Source: Leisingera daeponensis DSM 23529
GTDB lineage: Bacteria > Pseudomonadota > Alphaproteobacteria > Rhodobacterales > Rhodobacteraceae
Length of the DNA stretch: 64,000 nt
Direction of reading: 5' to 3'
Assembly: GCF_000473145.1 (NCBI RefSeq)
Contig: NZ_KI421500.1
Coordinates: 2,753,725 to 2,817,724, forward strand
The notes under the pieces were generated by a model. That model was given only the letters and a program-made list of their open reading frames with translations, was not told the origin of the DNA and searched no databases. The translations under genes were made by a program, and so were the position numbers. Shown in pieces: positions 9,899-20,100 of this stretch. Numbering within the stretch: the first letter of the stretch is position 1; each line of letters begins with the position of its first letter.

Positions 9899-11299
9899 TC
9901 AGGCTTCCAGCGACCGGCGCAGCATTTCGACGTCCTCGGCGATCTGGCCGTCGGTCAGCTTCAGCTCTTCGATGCGCTTGACGCCGTGCATGACGGTGGT
10001 GTGGTCGCGCCCGCCAAAGCGGCGGCCGATCTCGGGCAGAGAGCGGCTGGTCAGCTGCTTGCACAGATACATCGCCACCTGGCGCGGACGCGCATAGGAG
10101 CGCAGGCGCTTGGGGCCGATGATGTCGGACATCCGGATGTTGTAATACTCGGAGACCTTGCGCTGGATCTCCTCGACGGTGATCTTGCGCTCGGAGGCGC
10201 GCAGCACGTCCGCCAGGCAGTCCTGGGTCAGATCCATGTCGATCTCGCGGCCCACCAGGGATGCAAAGGCGAACAGACGGGTCAGGGCGCCTTCCAGCAC
10301 ACGCACGTTGGTCGAGATCCGGTGCGCCAAGAACTCCAGCACACCATCGGCGATCCGCAGGTCAGGGTAGGTTTCGCGCTGCTGCTGCACCTTGGTCTGC
10401 AGGATGCCAAGACGCAGTTCGTAGTCGGTCGGGTGCAGGTCCACCACCAGGCCGCACTGCAGGCGCGATTTCACCCGGTCTTCCAGATCCTTGATCTCCC
10501 CCGGAGCGCGGTCAGCGGAGATGATGATCTGTTTGTTCTGGTCCACCAGCGCGTTGAAAGTGTGGAAGAACTCTTCCTGGGTGGAGTCCTTGCCGGCGAT
10601 GAACTGAACGTCATCCACCATCAGAACGTCGACCGAACGGAACAGGTGTTTGAAGTCCATCATCTTACGCTCGCGCAGGGCCTGCACGAAGCGGTACATG
10701 AACTGTTCCGCGGACAGATACAGCACATTCAGATGCGGGTTCTTTTCTTTCAGTTCCCAAGCGATGGCGTGCATCAGGTGGGTTTTGCCCAGGCCCACGC
10801 CGCCATACAGAACCAGCGGGTTGAAGGTGACCGGGCCGCCCTCGCCGACACGGCGCGCAGCGGCATGGGCCAGTTCGTTCGGCTTGCCGACCACGAAGCT
10901 GTCGAAGGTGAACCGCGGATCCAGCGGCGCCGCCTGCAGCGCCTCCAGCGTGTCCCTGACTGCCGCCGCTGCCGGTGCTGTCATGACTGCCAGATCATCC
11001 TGCGCGCCGCCGTAAGACCCCGCTGCGACGGCCGGTTCTGCCGGGCGCGCCGGGCTGTTTGCCGCTACACGGAACGCCAGCCGCTGCACCGGCTCGCCTG
11101 ACATTGTCAGCTCATGCAGGATAAGATCTGCAAAGTTCTGGCTGACGTAATTTCCCATGAAATTCGTCGGCACTTTGAAGACGGCTACCCCACCGTCGAC
11201 GGTATCGAACTCCAGAGGTTCGATCCAAGTGGTGAAGTTGTTCTGGCCAACCGTCTTCAACAGCCGGTTCCTGAGCTGTCCCCATTTTTCTTCTGTCAT
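9899..11299 (-). CDS. dnaA: Chromosomal replication initiator DnaA
   Basis: A 466-residue AAA+ protein that binds DnaA boxes and opens oriC. Domain I (residues 1-90) starts WGQLRNRLLKTVGQNNFTTWI; a variable Ala-rich linker follows; domain III has Walker A GGVGLGKT (166-173) and Walker B LMVDDVQF; domain IV ends with the DNA-binding signature RDHTTVMHGVKRIEE. The frame is open 57 codons further upstream, but MTEEKWGQL at 11299 fits the family. rpsT lies upstream on the same strand, a common alphaproteobacterial arrangement. I found no DnaA-box cluster beside it, so this is probably not oriC itself. Confidence 0.98.
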   Translation of the reverse strand: MTEEKWGQLRNRLLKTVGQNNFTTWIEPLEFDTVDGGVAVFKVPTNFMGNYVSQNFADLILHELTMSGEPVQRLAFRVAANSPARPAEPAVAAGSYGGAQDDLAVMTAPAAAAVRDTLEALQAAPLDPRFTFDSFVVGKPNELAHAAARRVGEGGPVTFNPLVLYGGVGLGKTHLMHAIAWELKEKNPHLNVLYLSAEQFMYRFVQALRERKMMDFKHLFRSVDVLMVDDVQFIAGKDSTQEEFFHTFNALVDQNKQIIISADRAPGEIKDLEDRVKSRLQCGLVVDLHPTDYELRLGILQTKVQQQRETYPDLRIADGVLEFLAHRISTNVRVLEGALTRLFAFASLVGREIDMDLTQDCLADVLRASERKITVEEIQRKVSEYYNIRMSDIIGPKRLRSYARPRQVAMYLCKQLTSRSLPEIGRRFGGRDHTTVMHGVKRIEELKLTDGQIAEDVEMLRRSLEA

Positions 11300-11846
11300 G
11301 CTGCGCCTCACGCGTCCCCAAAAAGCAGCGGCCCCTTGGCCGGGCCAAATCCATCGTAACCCCCAACCACCCGGGGGCCGTCCACGCACAGGGTTTCTGT
11401 GTGCGGACCGTCGCCGGCCGCATCGCCCGAAGGCTGAACGTTCGTCTGTCAACAGGAAAACCCGCCGCATAAAGCGGGCTATCTGCCGTCACGAACAGTA
11501 TCGCACACAATTGAGACAAGGCTGCTGACCTTAACGATACAGCAGTGGCTCCCGGACAGAGCAAGGCACGTGCGTGCCGTCTGTTCCGGGCAACCTGGCA
11601 ACCTTGATGCCCGTCAAGATTGCCGCAAGCAGCCTGTCCCCCCAGCGAGTGAATCGCTGACACAGTGGTAGCAATTTGAGGGGGGCAGCAGCAACGAAAC
11701 TATGATGTTGACTCTGCCTTTGGCCGCAAAGAATCTCCTGCACCCGCGGCAACCAGCCAAGGCTTTGCCCAAAAAACAAGGCGCTGCAATTTGCAGCGCC
11801 CTGACAATTTTTCAACAGCTCGTGAGCCTGCTCAGAAGAGCGAATC
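11300..11846 (-). other. 547-base rpsT-dnaA intergenic region (dnaA leader/promoter region)
   Basis: No convincing gene. It holds the rpsT terminator (11771-11800) and an extended imperfect stem-loop at 11551-11590, where CCCGGA-CAGA pairs with TCTGTTCCGGG and an inner stem GGCACG/CGTGCC is capped by TG. A smaller CCCGC/GCGGG hairpin is near 11460. No perfect TTATCCACA-type DnaA box and no CtrA-like TTAA-N7-TTAAC site was seen, so autoregulatory elements, if present, are not classical. Confidence 0.6.
11771..11800 (-). terminator. Rho-independent terminator of rpsT
   Basis: Minus-strand hairpin GGCGCTGCA / TGCAGCGCC (9-bp perfect stem, 3-base loop) followed by TTGTTTTTT, 47 bases after the rpsT stop. 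Confidence 0.93.
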
Positions 11847-12110
11847 TCAGCCCAGCGCCTTCACGCGTGCGGACAGGCGCGAGATTTTCCGGGAAGCGGT
11901 GTTTTTGTGATACACACCCTTGGTGACGCCGCGCATCAGTTCGGGCTGAGCTGCGCGCAGAGCGGCGGTTGCAGCTTCTTTGTCGCCGGAAGCGATAGCT
12001 TCTTCAACTTTACGCAGGAAGGTGCGGATGCGCGAACGACGGGCTTTGTTGACGGCAAAGCGCTTCTCGTTCTGACGTGCGCGCTTCTTGGCCTGGGGCG
12101 AATTTGCCAT
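11847..12110 (-). CDS. rpsT: 30S ribosomal protein S20
   Basis: An 87-residue basic, all-helical protein that binds 16S rRNA early in 30S assembly. [17 protein letters not shown] at the N-terminus and [22 protein letters not shown] at the C-terminus are diagnostic. The ATG at 12110 is chosen over an upstream open frame because it starts the conserved sequence. It has its own terminator and lies upstream of dnaA on the same strand. Confidence 0.98.
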   Translation of the reverse strand: MANSPQAKKRARQNEKRFAVNKARRSRIRTFLRKVEEAIASGDKEAATAALRAAQPELMRGVTKGVYHKNTASRKISRLSARVKALG

Positions 12111-12275
12111 GATGTCTGACCTTATCTTCGGGTTCTGTTTATATCGGACGCAATGCCAGCCAAACCCGGGTCGGACCACCGGTGTGATTCTAGCCTGAGC
12201 GGGCTGCACGCGCATGTATGAGGGCGGCGTTTATCCAACTCTGTGCAGAATTGCAAGGGCACCGGCCCGGAACGC

Positions 12276-12300
12276 AAAACGGCGGGCCGCACAGCCCGCC
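12276..12300 (-). terminator. Probable terminator of the enoyl-CoA hydratase gene
   Basis: Minus-strand hairpin with a 7-bp perfect GC stem (GGCGGGC / GCCCGCC) and a 6-base loop, followed by GTTTTG. The short T-tract makes it weaker than its neighbours. Confidence 0.6.
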
Positions 12301-12325
12301 GCTCTTAGTAGGGGTCTTCCGGCGC

Positions 12326-13102
12326 TTACTTGTCGCGGAACTGCGCTTCGCGCTTTTCCAGGAAAGCCGCCATGCCTTCCTTCTGGTCTTCTGTCGCAAA
12401 CATCGAGTGGAACACCCGGCGCTCGAACAGCAGGCCCTCGCTCAGCGGCAGCTCGTAAGAGCGGTTCACCGCTTCCTTGACTGCCATCGCGGTCAGCAGC
12501 GATTTCTCCGCGATCTTCTGCGCCGCGGCCGTTGCTTCCTCGATCAGCTTCTTGGCCGGCACCACGCGCGACACCAGGCCCGCGCGTTCTGCTTCCTCGG
12601 CGTTCATGAAGCGGCCGGTCAGGTTCATGTCCATCGACTTGGACTTGCCCACGAACCGGGTCAGGCGCTGGGTGCCGCCGATGCCAGCCACAACGCCCAG
12701 GTTGATCTCCGGCTGGCCGAATTTGGCGGTTTCCGCGGCGATGATGAAATCGCACAGCATCGCCAGCTCGCAACCGCCGCCCAGCGCATACCCCGCCACC
12801 GCCGCGATGATCGGCTTGCGGATGGCCGAAATGCGGTCGTTGGCATCGGCAAACAGGTTGGTGGAAAACACCTCGGTAAAGCTCATCTCCGACATCTCCT
12901 TGATGTCGGCACCGGCGGCAAAGGCCTTTTCCGAGCCGGTCAGCACGATGCAGCGCACCTTGTCGCTGGCATCAGCCTCTTCCAGAGCATCGCAAAGCTC
13001 GCCAATGAGCTCCCTGTTGAGCGCGTTCATCGCCTCCGGGCGGTTCAGTTTTATGAGGCAAACGTGGTCCTGCACATCGACGTTGATCGTCTCGTAGGCC
13101 AT
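12326..13102 (-). CDS. Enoyl-CoA hydratase (crotonase family)
   Basis: A 258-residue short-chain enoyl-CoA hydratase, cytosolic, adding water to trans-2-enoyl-CoA in beta-oxidation. The oxyanion-hole segments [11 protein letters not shown] and [20 protein letters not shown] are intact, and both catalytic glutamates are in place: in GGGCELAM and in [10 protein letters not shown]. Length and both termini match bacterial crotonase/FadB1-type proteins. It starts 63 bases downstream of mutM on the same strand and precedes rpsT, the order usual in this group. Confidence 0.95.
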   Translation of the reverse strand: MAYETINVDVQDHVCLIKLNRPEAMNALNRELIGELCDALEEADASDKVRCIVLTGSEKAFAAGADIKEMSEMSFTEVFSTNLFADANDRISAIRKPIIAAVAGYALGGGCELAMLCDFIIAAETAKFGQPEINLGVVAGIGGTQRLTRFVGKSKSMDMNLTGRFMNAEEAERAGLVSRVVPAKKLIEEATAAAQKIAEKSLLTAMAVKEAVNRSYELPLSEGLLFERRVFHSMFATEDQKEGMAAFLEKREAQFRDK

Positions 13103-13165
13103 GATTTCTCTTTCGGTTGTTCCGTTCAGTCCTGAGTCCTTACCAAAAGGGTCCCTCTGATCAAG

Positions 13166-14017
13166 CTATCTTTGGCACTTTACACAGTAGAAGGTGGAGC
13201 GTCCCGACTGGGTGATTCTGGCAATTGACCCTGCGCAACCTTCACGCCGGCAGGGTTCGCCCTCGCGCCCGTAGGCATCAAAACTGTGCTGGAAATATCC
13301 AAGTTCACCAGATGCTTGCCGGAAATCCTTGAGCGAAGAACCGCCTGCTCTGATGGCCTCCTGCAGCACTTGCCGGATGATCGGCACCAGCGCCGCAACC
13401 CTGTGCGCGGCAATCTGCCCGGCCTTACGGCGTGGCGAAATTCCCGCACGAAACAGCGATTCGCAAACGTAGATGTTACCAAGGCCCGCAATGATTCCCT
13501 GATCGAGTAATGCCGATTTGACAGGCGTGTTGCGCCCCTTGAAGGCGGCCACCAGATGATCCTCGTGGAAATCATTGCCCAAGGGTTCCGGCCCCAGCAC
13601 CGACAGCAGCTTGTGAGAGTCCGCAGCCGCGGTCTCCAGCAGATCCATCGCTCCGAACCGGCGCGGATCGTTGAAGGTGATACGGGCGCCATTGTCCATG
13701 TCCAGCACCACATGGTCATGTTTCTCTGCCTGCGGATGCTCATGCACGAACTGCCCCAGCGGATCCCCGGAGACCGTCATCCGGCCCGACATGCCCAGAT
13801 GGATCAGCAGAGTTTCGTCCGTATCCAGATCTGCCAGAATGTATTTCGACCGCCGCCTAAGGGCATTGACCCGAGCGCCCGTAAGCCGCTCTGCCATCGC
13901 TGGCGGAAACGGCCAGCGCAGATCCGGCCGGTTCACAGCGGCTTTCAGAATGACCGCGCCCTCCATCGCAGGCGCCAAACCGCGTTTCACTGTCTCGACC
14001 TCGGGCAATTCTGGCAT
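13166..14017 (-). CDS. mutM: Formamidopyrimidine-DNA glycosylase
   Basis: A 283-residue DNA repair enzyme that removes 8-oxoguanine and formamidopyrimidines and nicks the AP site. After Met removal the catalytic Pro and Glu lead the chain ([14 protein letters not shown]). The H2TH segment ([14 protein letters not shown]) is present and the C-terminal zinc finger is complete: C-x4-C (CRREGC) and C-x2-C (CVKC). The ATG at 14017 has an AGGAGG site; the upstream 27 open codons are not used. It is divergent from ubiE. Confidence 0.97.
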   Translation of the reverse strand: MPELPEVETVKRGLAPAMEGAVILKAAVNRPDLRWPFPPAMAERLTGARVNALRRRSKYILADLDTDETLLIHLGMSGRMTVSGDPLGQFVHEHPQAEKHDHVVLDMDNGARITFNDPRRFGAMDLLETAAADSHKLLSVLGPEPLGNDFHEDHLVAAFKGRNTPVKSALLDQGIIAGLGNIYVCESLFRAGISPRRKAGQIAAHRVAALVPIIRQVLQEAIRAGGSSLKDFRQASGELGYFQHSFDAYGREGEPCRREGCAGSIARITQSGRSTFYCVKCQR

Positions 14018-14103
14018 TACACCCCTCCTGAACCAACGGGCCGCATTGTGCCTGCCCCACAGCGCCTTATAACAAGGGCCAAACTCAGCAAACGGCAAGT
14101 GGC

Positions 14104-14856
14104 ATGAGCAACACCAGCGACAACACCACCCATTTCGGGTTCGAAACCGTCCGCGAGGAGGAAAAGGCCGGCCGTGTGCAGGGGGTCTTCAACTCGGTCG
14201 CCTCGAAATACGACATCATGAACGATGTGATGAGCGTTGGCATCCACCGCGTCTGGAAGGACGCGATGATGGACTGGCTGGCACCGCGCCCCGGCCAGCG
14301 GCTCTTGGACGTCGCGGGCGGCACCGGCGACATTTCCTTCCGTTTCCTGAAACGCGCGGGCCACGGCCATTCCACCGTGCTAGACCTCACCCGCCCGATG
14401 CTGGAAGAGGGCCGCAAGCGCGCCGAGGCCGCGCAGATGGCCGGCAGCCTCGACTGGGTCACCGGCGATGCGATGAAGCTGCCGTTCAAGGACAACACCT
14501 TTGACGTCTACACCATCTCCTTCGGCATCCGGAACGTGACCCGCCCGCAGGAAGCCCTGAACGAGGCCTACCGGGTGCTGCGCCCCGGCGGTCGGCTGAT
14601 GGTTCTGGAGTTCTCGCAACTGCCGAATGACGGCCTGCAGAAGCTTTATGACCTTTATTCCTTCAACGTGATCCCGCGGATGGGGCAGATGATTGCGGGC
14701 GATTACGACAGCTACCAGTATCTTGTGGAATCGATCCGCAACTTCCCGGATCAGGAGACTTTCCTCGGCATGGTGAAACAGGCGGGCTTTGAGAACGCGA
14801 AATACCGCAATCTGTCGATGGGCATCGCCTGCCTGCATTCCGGCTGGAAGATCTGA
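14104..14856 (+). CDS. ubiE: Ubiquinone/menaquinone biosynthesis C-methyltransferase
   Basis: A 250-residue SAM-dependent methyltransferase that methylates the demethoxy-quinol ring. The SAM loop [16 protein letters not shown], the post-motif [14 protein letters not shown] and the C-terminal family stretch [20 protein letters not shown] are all present. The N-terminus [12 protein letters not shown] is typical. It is followed after 3 bases by ubiB, so the pair is surely one operon for ubiquinone synthesis. Confidence 0.98.
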   Translation: MSNTSDNTTHFGFETVREEEKAGRVQGVFNSVASKYDIMNDVMSVGIHRVWKDAMMDWLAPRPGQRLLDVAGGTGDISFRFLKRAGHGHSTVLDLTRPMLEEGRKRAEAAQMAGSLDWVTGDAMKLPFKDNTFDVYTISFGIRNVTRPQEALNEAYRVLRPGGRLMVLEFSQLPNDGLQKLYDLYSFNVIPRMGQMIAGDYDSYQYLVESIRNFPDQETFLGMVKQAGFENAKYRNLSMGIACLHSGWKI

Positions 14857-14859
14857 TTC

Positions 14860-16389
14860 ATGAGAGGTCCTCATAATATCCTGCGCCTAATCCGGACAGG
14901 CGCCACTTTCGAGCGCACGGGCGCCATGCATTCGGTGCTGGAGGCGTTCGAGGCGCCCAAACCTCTGCGCCTCCTGGCGCGCACCCTGGGCTGGCCGTTC
15001 AAATGGCTGGGCTACAAGGGCGACCCTGCTATGCCGCCGGAGACCCGCGCACTGAACGCTCTGGGGCCGGCCTATATCAAGTTCGGACAGGTGCTTTCGA
15101 CCCGCCCCGACGTGGTGGGAAAGGATTTGGCCAATCAGCTGCGCGTGCTGCAGGACAAGCTGCCGCCGTTTTCCCGCGCCCAGGCACTGGCCGAAGTGGA
15201 AAAGGAACTGGGACGCCCGGCCTCGGAGATCTTCTCCGATTTCAGTGATCCGGTCGCCGCCGCCTCGATCGCACAGGTGCACCGGGCGACACTGGCCGAA
15301 ACCGGCGAGGAAGTCGCCGTCAAGGTGCTGCGCCCCGGGATCGAGCGCGCCTTCAACCGCGACGTAGACGCCTTCTATTTCGCGGCCCGCATCGTGGACC
15401 TGTTCGCCCCAAGCGCCCGCCGCCTGAAGCCGATGGACGTGATTGAGCATTTCGACGGCGTGGTTCAGGGTGAACTGGACCTGCGGCTGGAAAGCGCCGC
15501 CGCCTCGGAATTTGCTGCCAACACCGCCAAGGACGAGGGCTTTCAGCTGCCGGAGATCCGCTGGGCCTATTCCGCCCGCCGGGTGATGACCATGGGCTGG
15601 GCCGACGGCATCCCGCTGGGCGATAATGACGCGCTGGACGCGGCAGGCCACGACCGCAGGCTGCTGGCCAACCGGGTGCTGTCGCTGTTCCTGCGCCATG
15701 CGCTGCGGGACGGCTATTTCCATGCCGACATGCATCAAGGCAATCTCAAGGTCGCCGCCAACGGTGATATCATCGCCTATGACTTCGGCATCATGGGCCA
15801 TATCGACGAATACACCCGCCGGGTTTATGCAGAAATCCTCTACGGCTTCATCAAACGCGACTACAAACGCGTGGCCGAGGTGCATTTCGAGGCAGGCTAT
15901 GTGCCCGCCAACCGGGACGTGGATGAATTCGCCCGTGCCCTGCGCGCGGTGGGCGAGCCGATATTCGGCATGGACGCCTCGCAGATTTCGATGGGCCGTC
16001 TGCTGAACTACCTGTTCGAAGTCACCGAACGCTTCGGCATGGAAACCCGTACAGAGCTGATCCTGCTGCAGCGCACAATGGTGGTGGTCGAGGGCGTTGC
16101 CCGCTCGCTGGATCCGCATATCAACATCTGGGAAGCGGCCCGGCCGGTGGTCGAGGACTACATCAAGAAATCCATCGGCCCCCGCGCCGTCGCCTCCGAC
16201 TTGCTGGAGACCGCAAAGGTGATGGCCCGCTTCGGCCCGCGCCTGCCTGCGCTGGTGGAGCAGGCGCTGATTGCCCAGGCGGCGCAGAACGGTGCCCAGA
16301 ACCGCAGCACCGGCAACTGGATTGCCCCAGCCGCCCTGGGCGCTGCCGGCGGCGCCGCCTTCTTTGCGGCCGTCGCCCTGCTGATCTGA
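14860..16389 (+). CDS. ubiB: UbiB/ADCK-family protein of ubiquinone biosynthesis
   Basis: A 509-residue atypical protein kinase-like ATPase needed for ubiquinone synthesis. The family KxGQ motif appears as YIKFGQVLSTRPD near residue 75, the catalytic loop as YFHADMHQGNL and the metal-binding DFG as YDFGIMGH. A single C-terminal membrane anchor of about 20 hydrophobic residues ends the chain. Modern work treats UbiB as a kinase-like accessory protein rather than the hydroxylase it was once named for. It sits 3 bases after ubiE. Confidence 0.97.
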   Translation: MRGPHNILRLIRTGATFERTGAMHSVLEAFEAPKPLRLLARTLGWPFKWLGYKGDPAMPPETRALNALGPAYIKFGQVLSTRPDVVGKDLANQLRVLQDKLPPFSRAQALAEVEKELGRPASEIFSDFSDPVAAASIAQVHRATLAETGEEVAVKVLRPGIERAFNRDVDAFYFAARIVDLFAPSARRLKPMDVIEHFDGVVQGELDLRLESAAASEFAANTAKDEGFQLPEIRWAYSARRVMTMGWADGIPLGDNDALDAAGHDRRLLANRVLSLFLRHALRDGYFHADMHQGNLKVAANGDIIAYDFGIMGHIDEYTRRVYAEILYGFIKRDYKRVAEVHFEAGYVPANRDVDEFARALRAVGEPIFGMDASQISMGRLLNYLFEVTERFGMETRTELILLQRTMVVVEGVARSLDPHINIWEAARPVVEDYIKKSIGPRAVASDLLETAKVMARFGPRLPALVEQALIAQAAQNGAQNRSTGNWIAPAALGAAGGAAFFAAVALLI

Positions 16390-17166
16390 GATCCGCCACC
16401 GGCAGCGGCGGCGCCCTTCTTTCTGGTCGGGAATACTCTGTTGGAGGGCGCATAGGCCGCAGGCCCACGGGGAAGCCCCCTCTCCGCCCGGCGGCTGATT
16501 CTGCCGGGATACAACGGGAGGCCCGCCCCGCCCGATCCGCTCCCATGTGTGGTTTTTCGTGTGCAACGCAGCCTGAATGCAGCGGAAAAACATATTCTAT
16601 CACAGGTTGATTTGTCTTCATTTCCAGAATGTTGACTACAGTCAAAACCGGCAGCATGATGGCGGCAGGTTCGGGCTGGCCGCTTCTTCCGAAATCGCAG
16701 TATTGGCGAGGGAGATCTGGATCAGATCGTTCCTGAAGGAGATACTTGCGGCCAAATGCCAGATTATGGGTTTGCCCTCACCAACAACGGAACCGGGTCA
16801 TGAGGCATCCGCGGAAAGCCCTGCATTTCAAAAGTGAAAGTTTGATGCCTTGCATGACGCGGGAACATTTTCGGGAGTTTGATCCCGACGCTGTCCCCGC
16901 CGGAGGCAGGCGCCAGGGCACCGGGGCCCCCGCAAGCGCGCATAACCCGTTCTGCAACATGGCGCTCGGGTCTGGCAGGGGCTTCCATGGTAGCGCGATT
17001 GTCATAAAACCAGTCTTTAACGGGCTTGCCTTCAATCCGGAAAATAACGGCCAGTCATTTAATTTTATTGATGAAATCCGCAGTGCACCCCAACCCGCTC
17101 AAATTCCCCGCGCGGGTCCGTGTGGGACAGAAAACAGCTAAAAGACGTTTGGAGACACATTTTCGG
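16390..17166 (+). other. 777-base gene-free stretch between ubiB and the CheB/CheR gene
   Basis: Only short overlapping frames without recognisable protein features. The first 90 bases contain a diverged copy of the window's intergenic repeat (16416-16481, minus orientation). The remainder is of lower GC than the flanking genes, particularly 16570-16640 and 17030-17080, and probably carries the promoter of the signalling gene that follows. In relatives ubiB is often followed directly by coaBC; that gene is absent here, suggesting an insertion or rearrangement point. Confidence 0.5.
16416..16481 (-). repeat. Diverged copy of the dispersed intergenic repeat
   Basis: Read on the minus strand: a GGGGCTTCCCC-like hairpin, a second small hairpin (GGCC-TGC-GGCC), a C-rich spacer, then AGAGTATT followed by CCCG and ACCAGAAAGAAG. 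This has the same order of parts as the copy at 27796-27858, but the right half of the core has drifted (AGAAAGAAG instead of GAAAGATGAA). Confidence 0.55.
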
Positions 17167-20100
17167 ATGGAAGACCTCAACCAGGCTAGCAGTGCCGGAA
17201 AAACAGAATCTCAGCCCGAGAAGTCCGACGCGCGGGAGAAGGCCCGCAGCCAGGGGTTTCAGGTTGCAGGCATCGCGGCTTCTGCCGGAGGTCTGGAAGC
17301 GGTTTCCCTCCTAGTGCGGAACCTTCCCCGCTCCGCCAATGCGATCTATGTGATCGCCCAGCACATGTCGCCGACCCATAAAAGCGTGCTGACGTCGCTA
17401 ATCGCGCAGGAAACCTCGCTGCCGGTTGTGGAACTGGGCCGTGTCACCGAACCCGAGGCCGGTACGATCTATGTCACACCGCCCGACACCGATGTGGTGT
17501 ACGAAGGCGGTCAATTACGATTGCGTACCCCCGCGGGCCACCCGGCAACGCCGAAGCCGTCGGCCGACCGGCTGTTCAAAAGCCTCGCCGAAGAATGCGG
17601 CGAAAACTGCATCGGTATCGTGCTGTCGGGAACCGGGAGCGATGGCAGCTACGGTGTGCAGTCGATCCGCGAGGCCGGCGGCATCACCCTTGCCCAGGAT
17701 CCCGGCACGGCGAAATATGACGGCATGCCAACCTCTGCGATTGAAACCGGTTGCATCGACCTGACGCTGACACCGGAACAAATTGGCGAGCACTTCGAGA
17801 AAATCTTGGCCAAGCCGCGTGACCTGGAACTGTTGCGCCCGGTTGCGGGTGAACCCAGCAAGCTGACCGAGCTGTTTGGCATCTTGCTGGCCCGCACCCA
17901 GGTCGATTTTGCCAACTACAAGGAAAACACCCTGAACCGCCGCATTGCCCGGCGGATGTCGGCATTGGGAATCGGCGACTACGAGAAATACGTCGACTAT
18001 TGCCGGTCCAGCGTTGACGAGGTGGACGCGCTTCACCGCGACCTGCTTATTTCCGTCACCCGCTTCTTCCGCGACCCGGAACAGTTCCGCAAGCTTCACG
18101 AGCAGCTGGAAAGGCAGCTGGCAGAGCGCGGCCCCGGGCCGGTCCGGGTTTGGGTGGTCGGCTGCGCCACCGGCGAAGAGGCCTATTCGATTGCGATCCT
18201 GATCGCGGAGATCCTTGGCGGCATTCACGCCCTGACAAAAAGCAACGTGCAGATCTTTGCCACAGACATTGACCAGAACGCCATCGAAATAGCGCGAAAA
18301 GGGGTCTACCCGGTTTCCGCGGCGCAGGACATTCCGCTCAATTACCTGTCAGACTATTTCGTGGTCGGCGAAAGCGACATCACGGTCCGTCAGGAATTGC
18401 GCAATGTCACGCTGTTTTCTCGGCACAACGTTTTTCAGGATCCGCCGTTTATCAACGTCAACCTCGTCACGATCCGCAACGTGCTGATATACTTCAACCT
18501 TGCCTTGCAGGAGCGGGTCCTGACCAGGCTGCACTATTCCATGGCGACGGGCGGCCTGCTGTTTCTCGGCACTTCGGAGACCGTCGGCGAAATGGGTATC
18601 TACTTCGAGGCCCGCCAGGGATCCGACAAAATCTTCGGCAAGCGGCGCGGGATTTCCGGGGAATTGTCCGTCTCCTCCAGAACGCAGGGCAATGGCTATC
18701 TGCGGTCCCTCAACCTGCGCAAATCTGCCGAAAGGGCGGCAGCTGAACAGGCTGCGCAGGCAGACCTGTCACTGGCCCGTGCCGTTGCCCCCAACGGCAT
18801 TATATGCACCCGAAACGGCGACATAATCGAAGTGCTGGGCGACATCAGTGTCTACAGCGAAATCCGCGCCGGCATGTCGACCTCGCTCAACGTAAAAATG
18901 CTGATCGAACCGCTGCGCACTGAGGCCTCCAGCCTCATCGCTGTCGCGCTCCGCAACGAGCAACGCCGCGACGGCCGCTGGCACAATGTCTCGCTGCCCA
19001 CCGGCAACCGCGCTCAGCTGCAGGCCTTTCCGTTCCACAGCCGGAACGGCGGCGAGGTGCATTGCCTGCTTGCAATCAACACCAAATTCGAAGAGCAGAA
19101 AGAATACAGCTTCGAAGAAATTTCCGACCGCGACCAGCGCGACTACGTTGAGCGGATGGAGATGGAAATCCGCTCAACCCAAGAGGCGCTGCAGCAGACC
19201 ATCGAGGAATTGCAGACCGCCAATGAGGAACTGCAGTCCGCGAATGAAGAACTGCAGTCCACCAATGAGGAATTCCAGGCCACCAACGAGGAGCTGGAAA
19301 CCTCCAACGAGGAGCTGCAGTCCACAAACGAGGAATTGCTGACCGTCAACGAAGAGCTGCAGATCAGCTCGGCAGAACGCCAGGCGCTGTCCTCGGAGCT
19401 TGAGGCCATGCTGGACTCCTCTCCCTATGCGGTGGCGCTGGCAGACCAGGCGCTAATCATCCGCCGCGCCTCGCGCATGGCCCAGGAATTGCTGGGTATC
19501 AGCGAGCTTCCGCCCACCGGCTTGCACCTCAGCCAATGCAACCTGCCGCGCGGGTTCCCGGCTCTGGCGCCGATCGCCAATGCGGTTCTGCGGCTGCAGC
19601 AGACCCGGCGCATACCGGTGCTGTCGGGCGGCCGCTACTACACGCTGGTCATGTCACCGGTGCTGGACGTGCATCACAAGCAGATCGGCATTTCTATCAC
19701 CGTCACCCGCTTTGATATTGAACCCTTCTACAACGTGCTCCGGCTGGTCAGTAAGGTCGCCAGGGTGGGCTTTTGGACCCATAATCTGGATTCCGGAGAG
19801 ACCCATCTGTCGCCGGAGGCCAAGGAGATTTTCGGGATCGGGCATAGCCCTAGCGCCCCGTCTTTCGACGATATACTTGCCCGCGCGCACCCCGAAGACC
19901 AGCCGTTCCTAAGGTCCTCGCTCGCCAAGCTGCAGAAGGACGGCGGCTCCTTCGAATTCGAAGCGCGGTTCTTTGACGATTCGGGCGATGCCAGCTGGCT
20001 GAAGGGCAGCATGACCGTGTTTCAGGATTCTCATGGCGAAATCGTCCAATTTATCGGCGTTTGCTGGGACAAGGACGAAGTGGACGACCGGGAATTGCTG

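Noticed and set aside
11300..11846. Possible oriC next to dnaA
   Set aside because: No cluster of TTATCCACA-like boxes and no AT-rich unwinding region; in this group dnaA is often not at the origin.
14887..16593. A 568-codon minus-strand frame over ubiB
   Set aside because: Antisense shadow of a gene with clear kinase-like motifs; composition is His/Gln/Gly-rich as in other shadows.
16577..16837. An 86-codon open frame in the ubiB to CheB/CheR gap
   Set aside because: Weak start context, no ribosome site, odd composition and no recognisable domain.
17026..17166. Earlier TTG start for the CheB/CheR gene
   Set aside because: No ribosome site and the extra 47 residues show no family resemblance; ATG 17167 is kept, with moderate certainty.
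19160..19380. Short tandem DNA repeats that could suggest a CRISPR or satellite
   Set aside because: They are in frame and encode the NEELQ coiled coil of the CheB/CheR protein.
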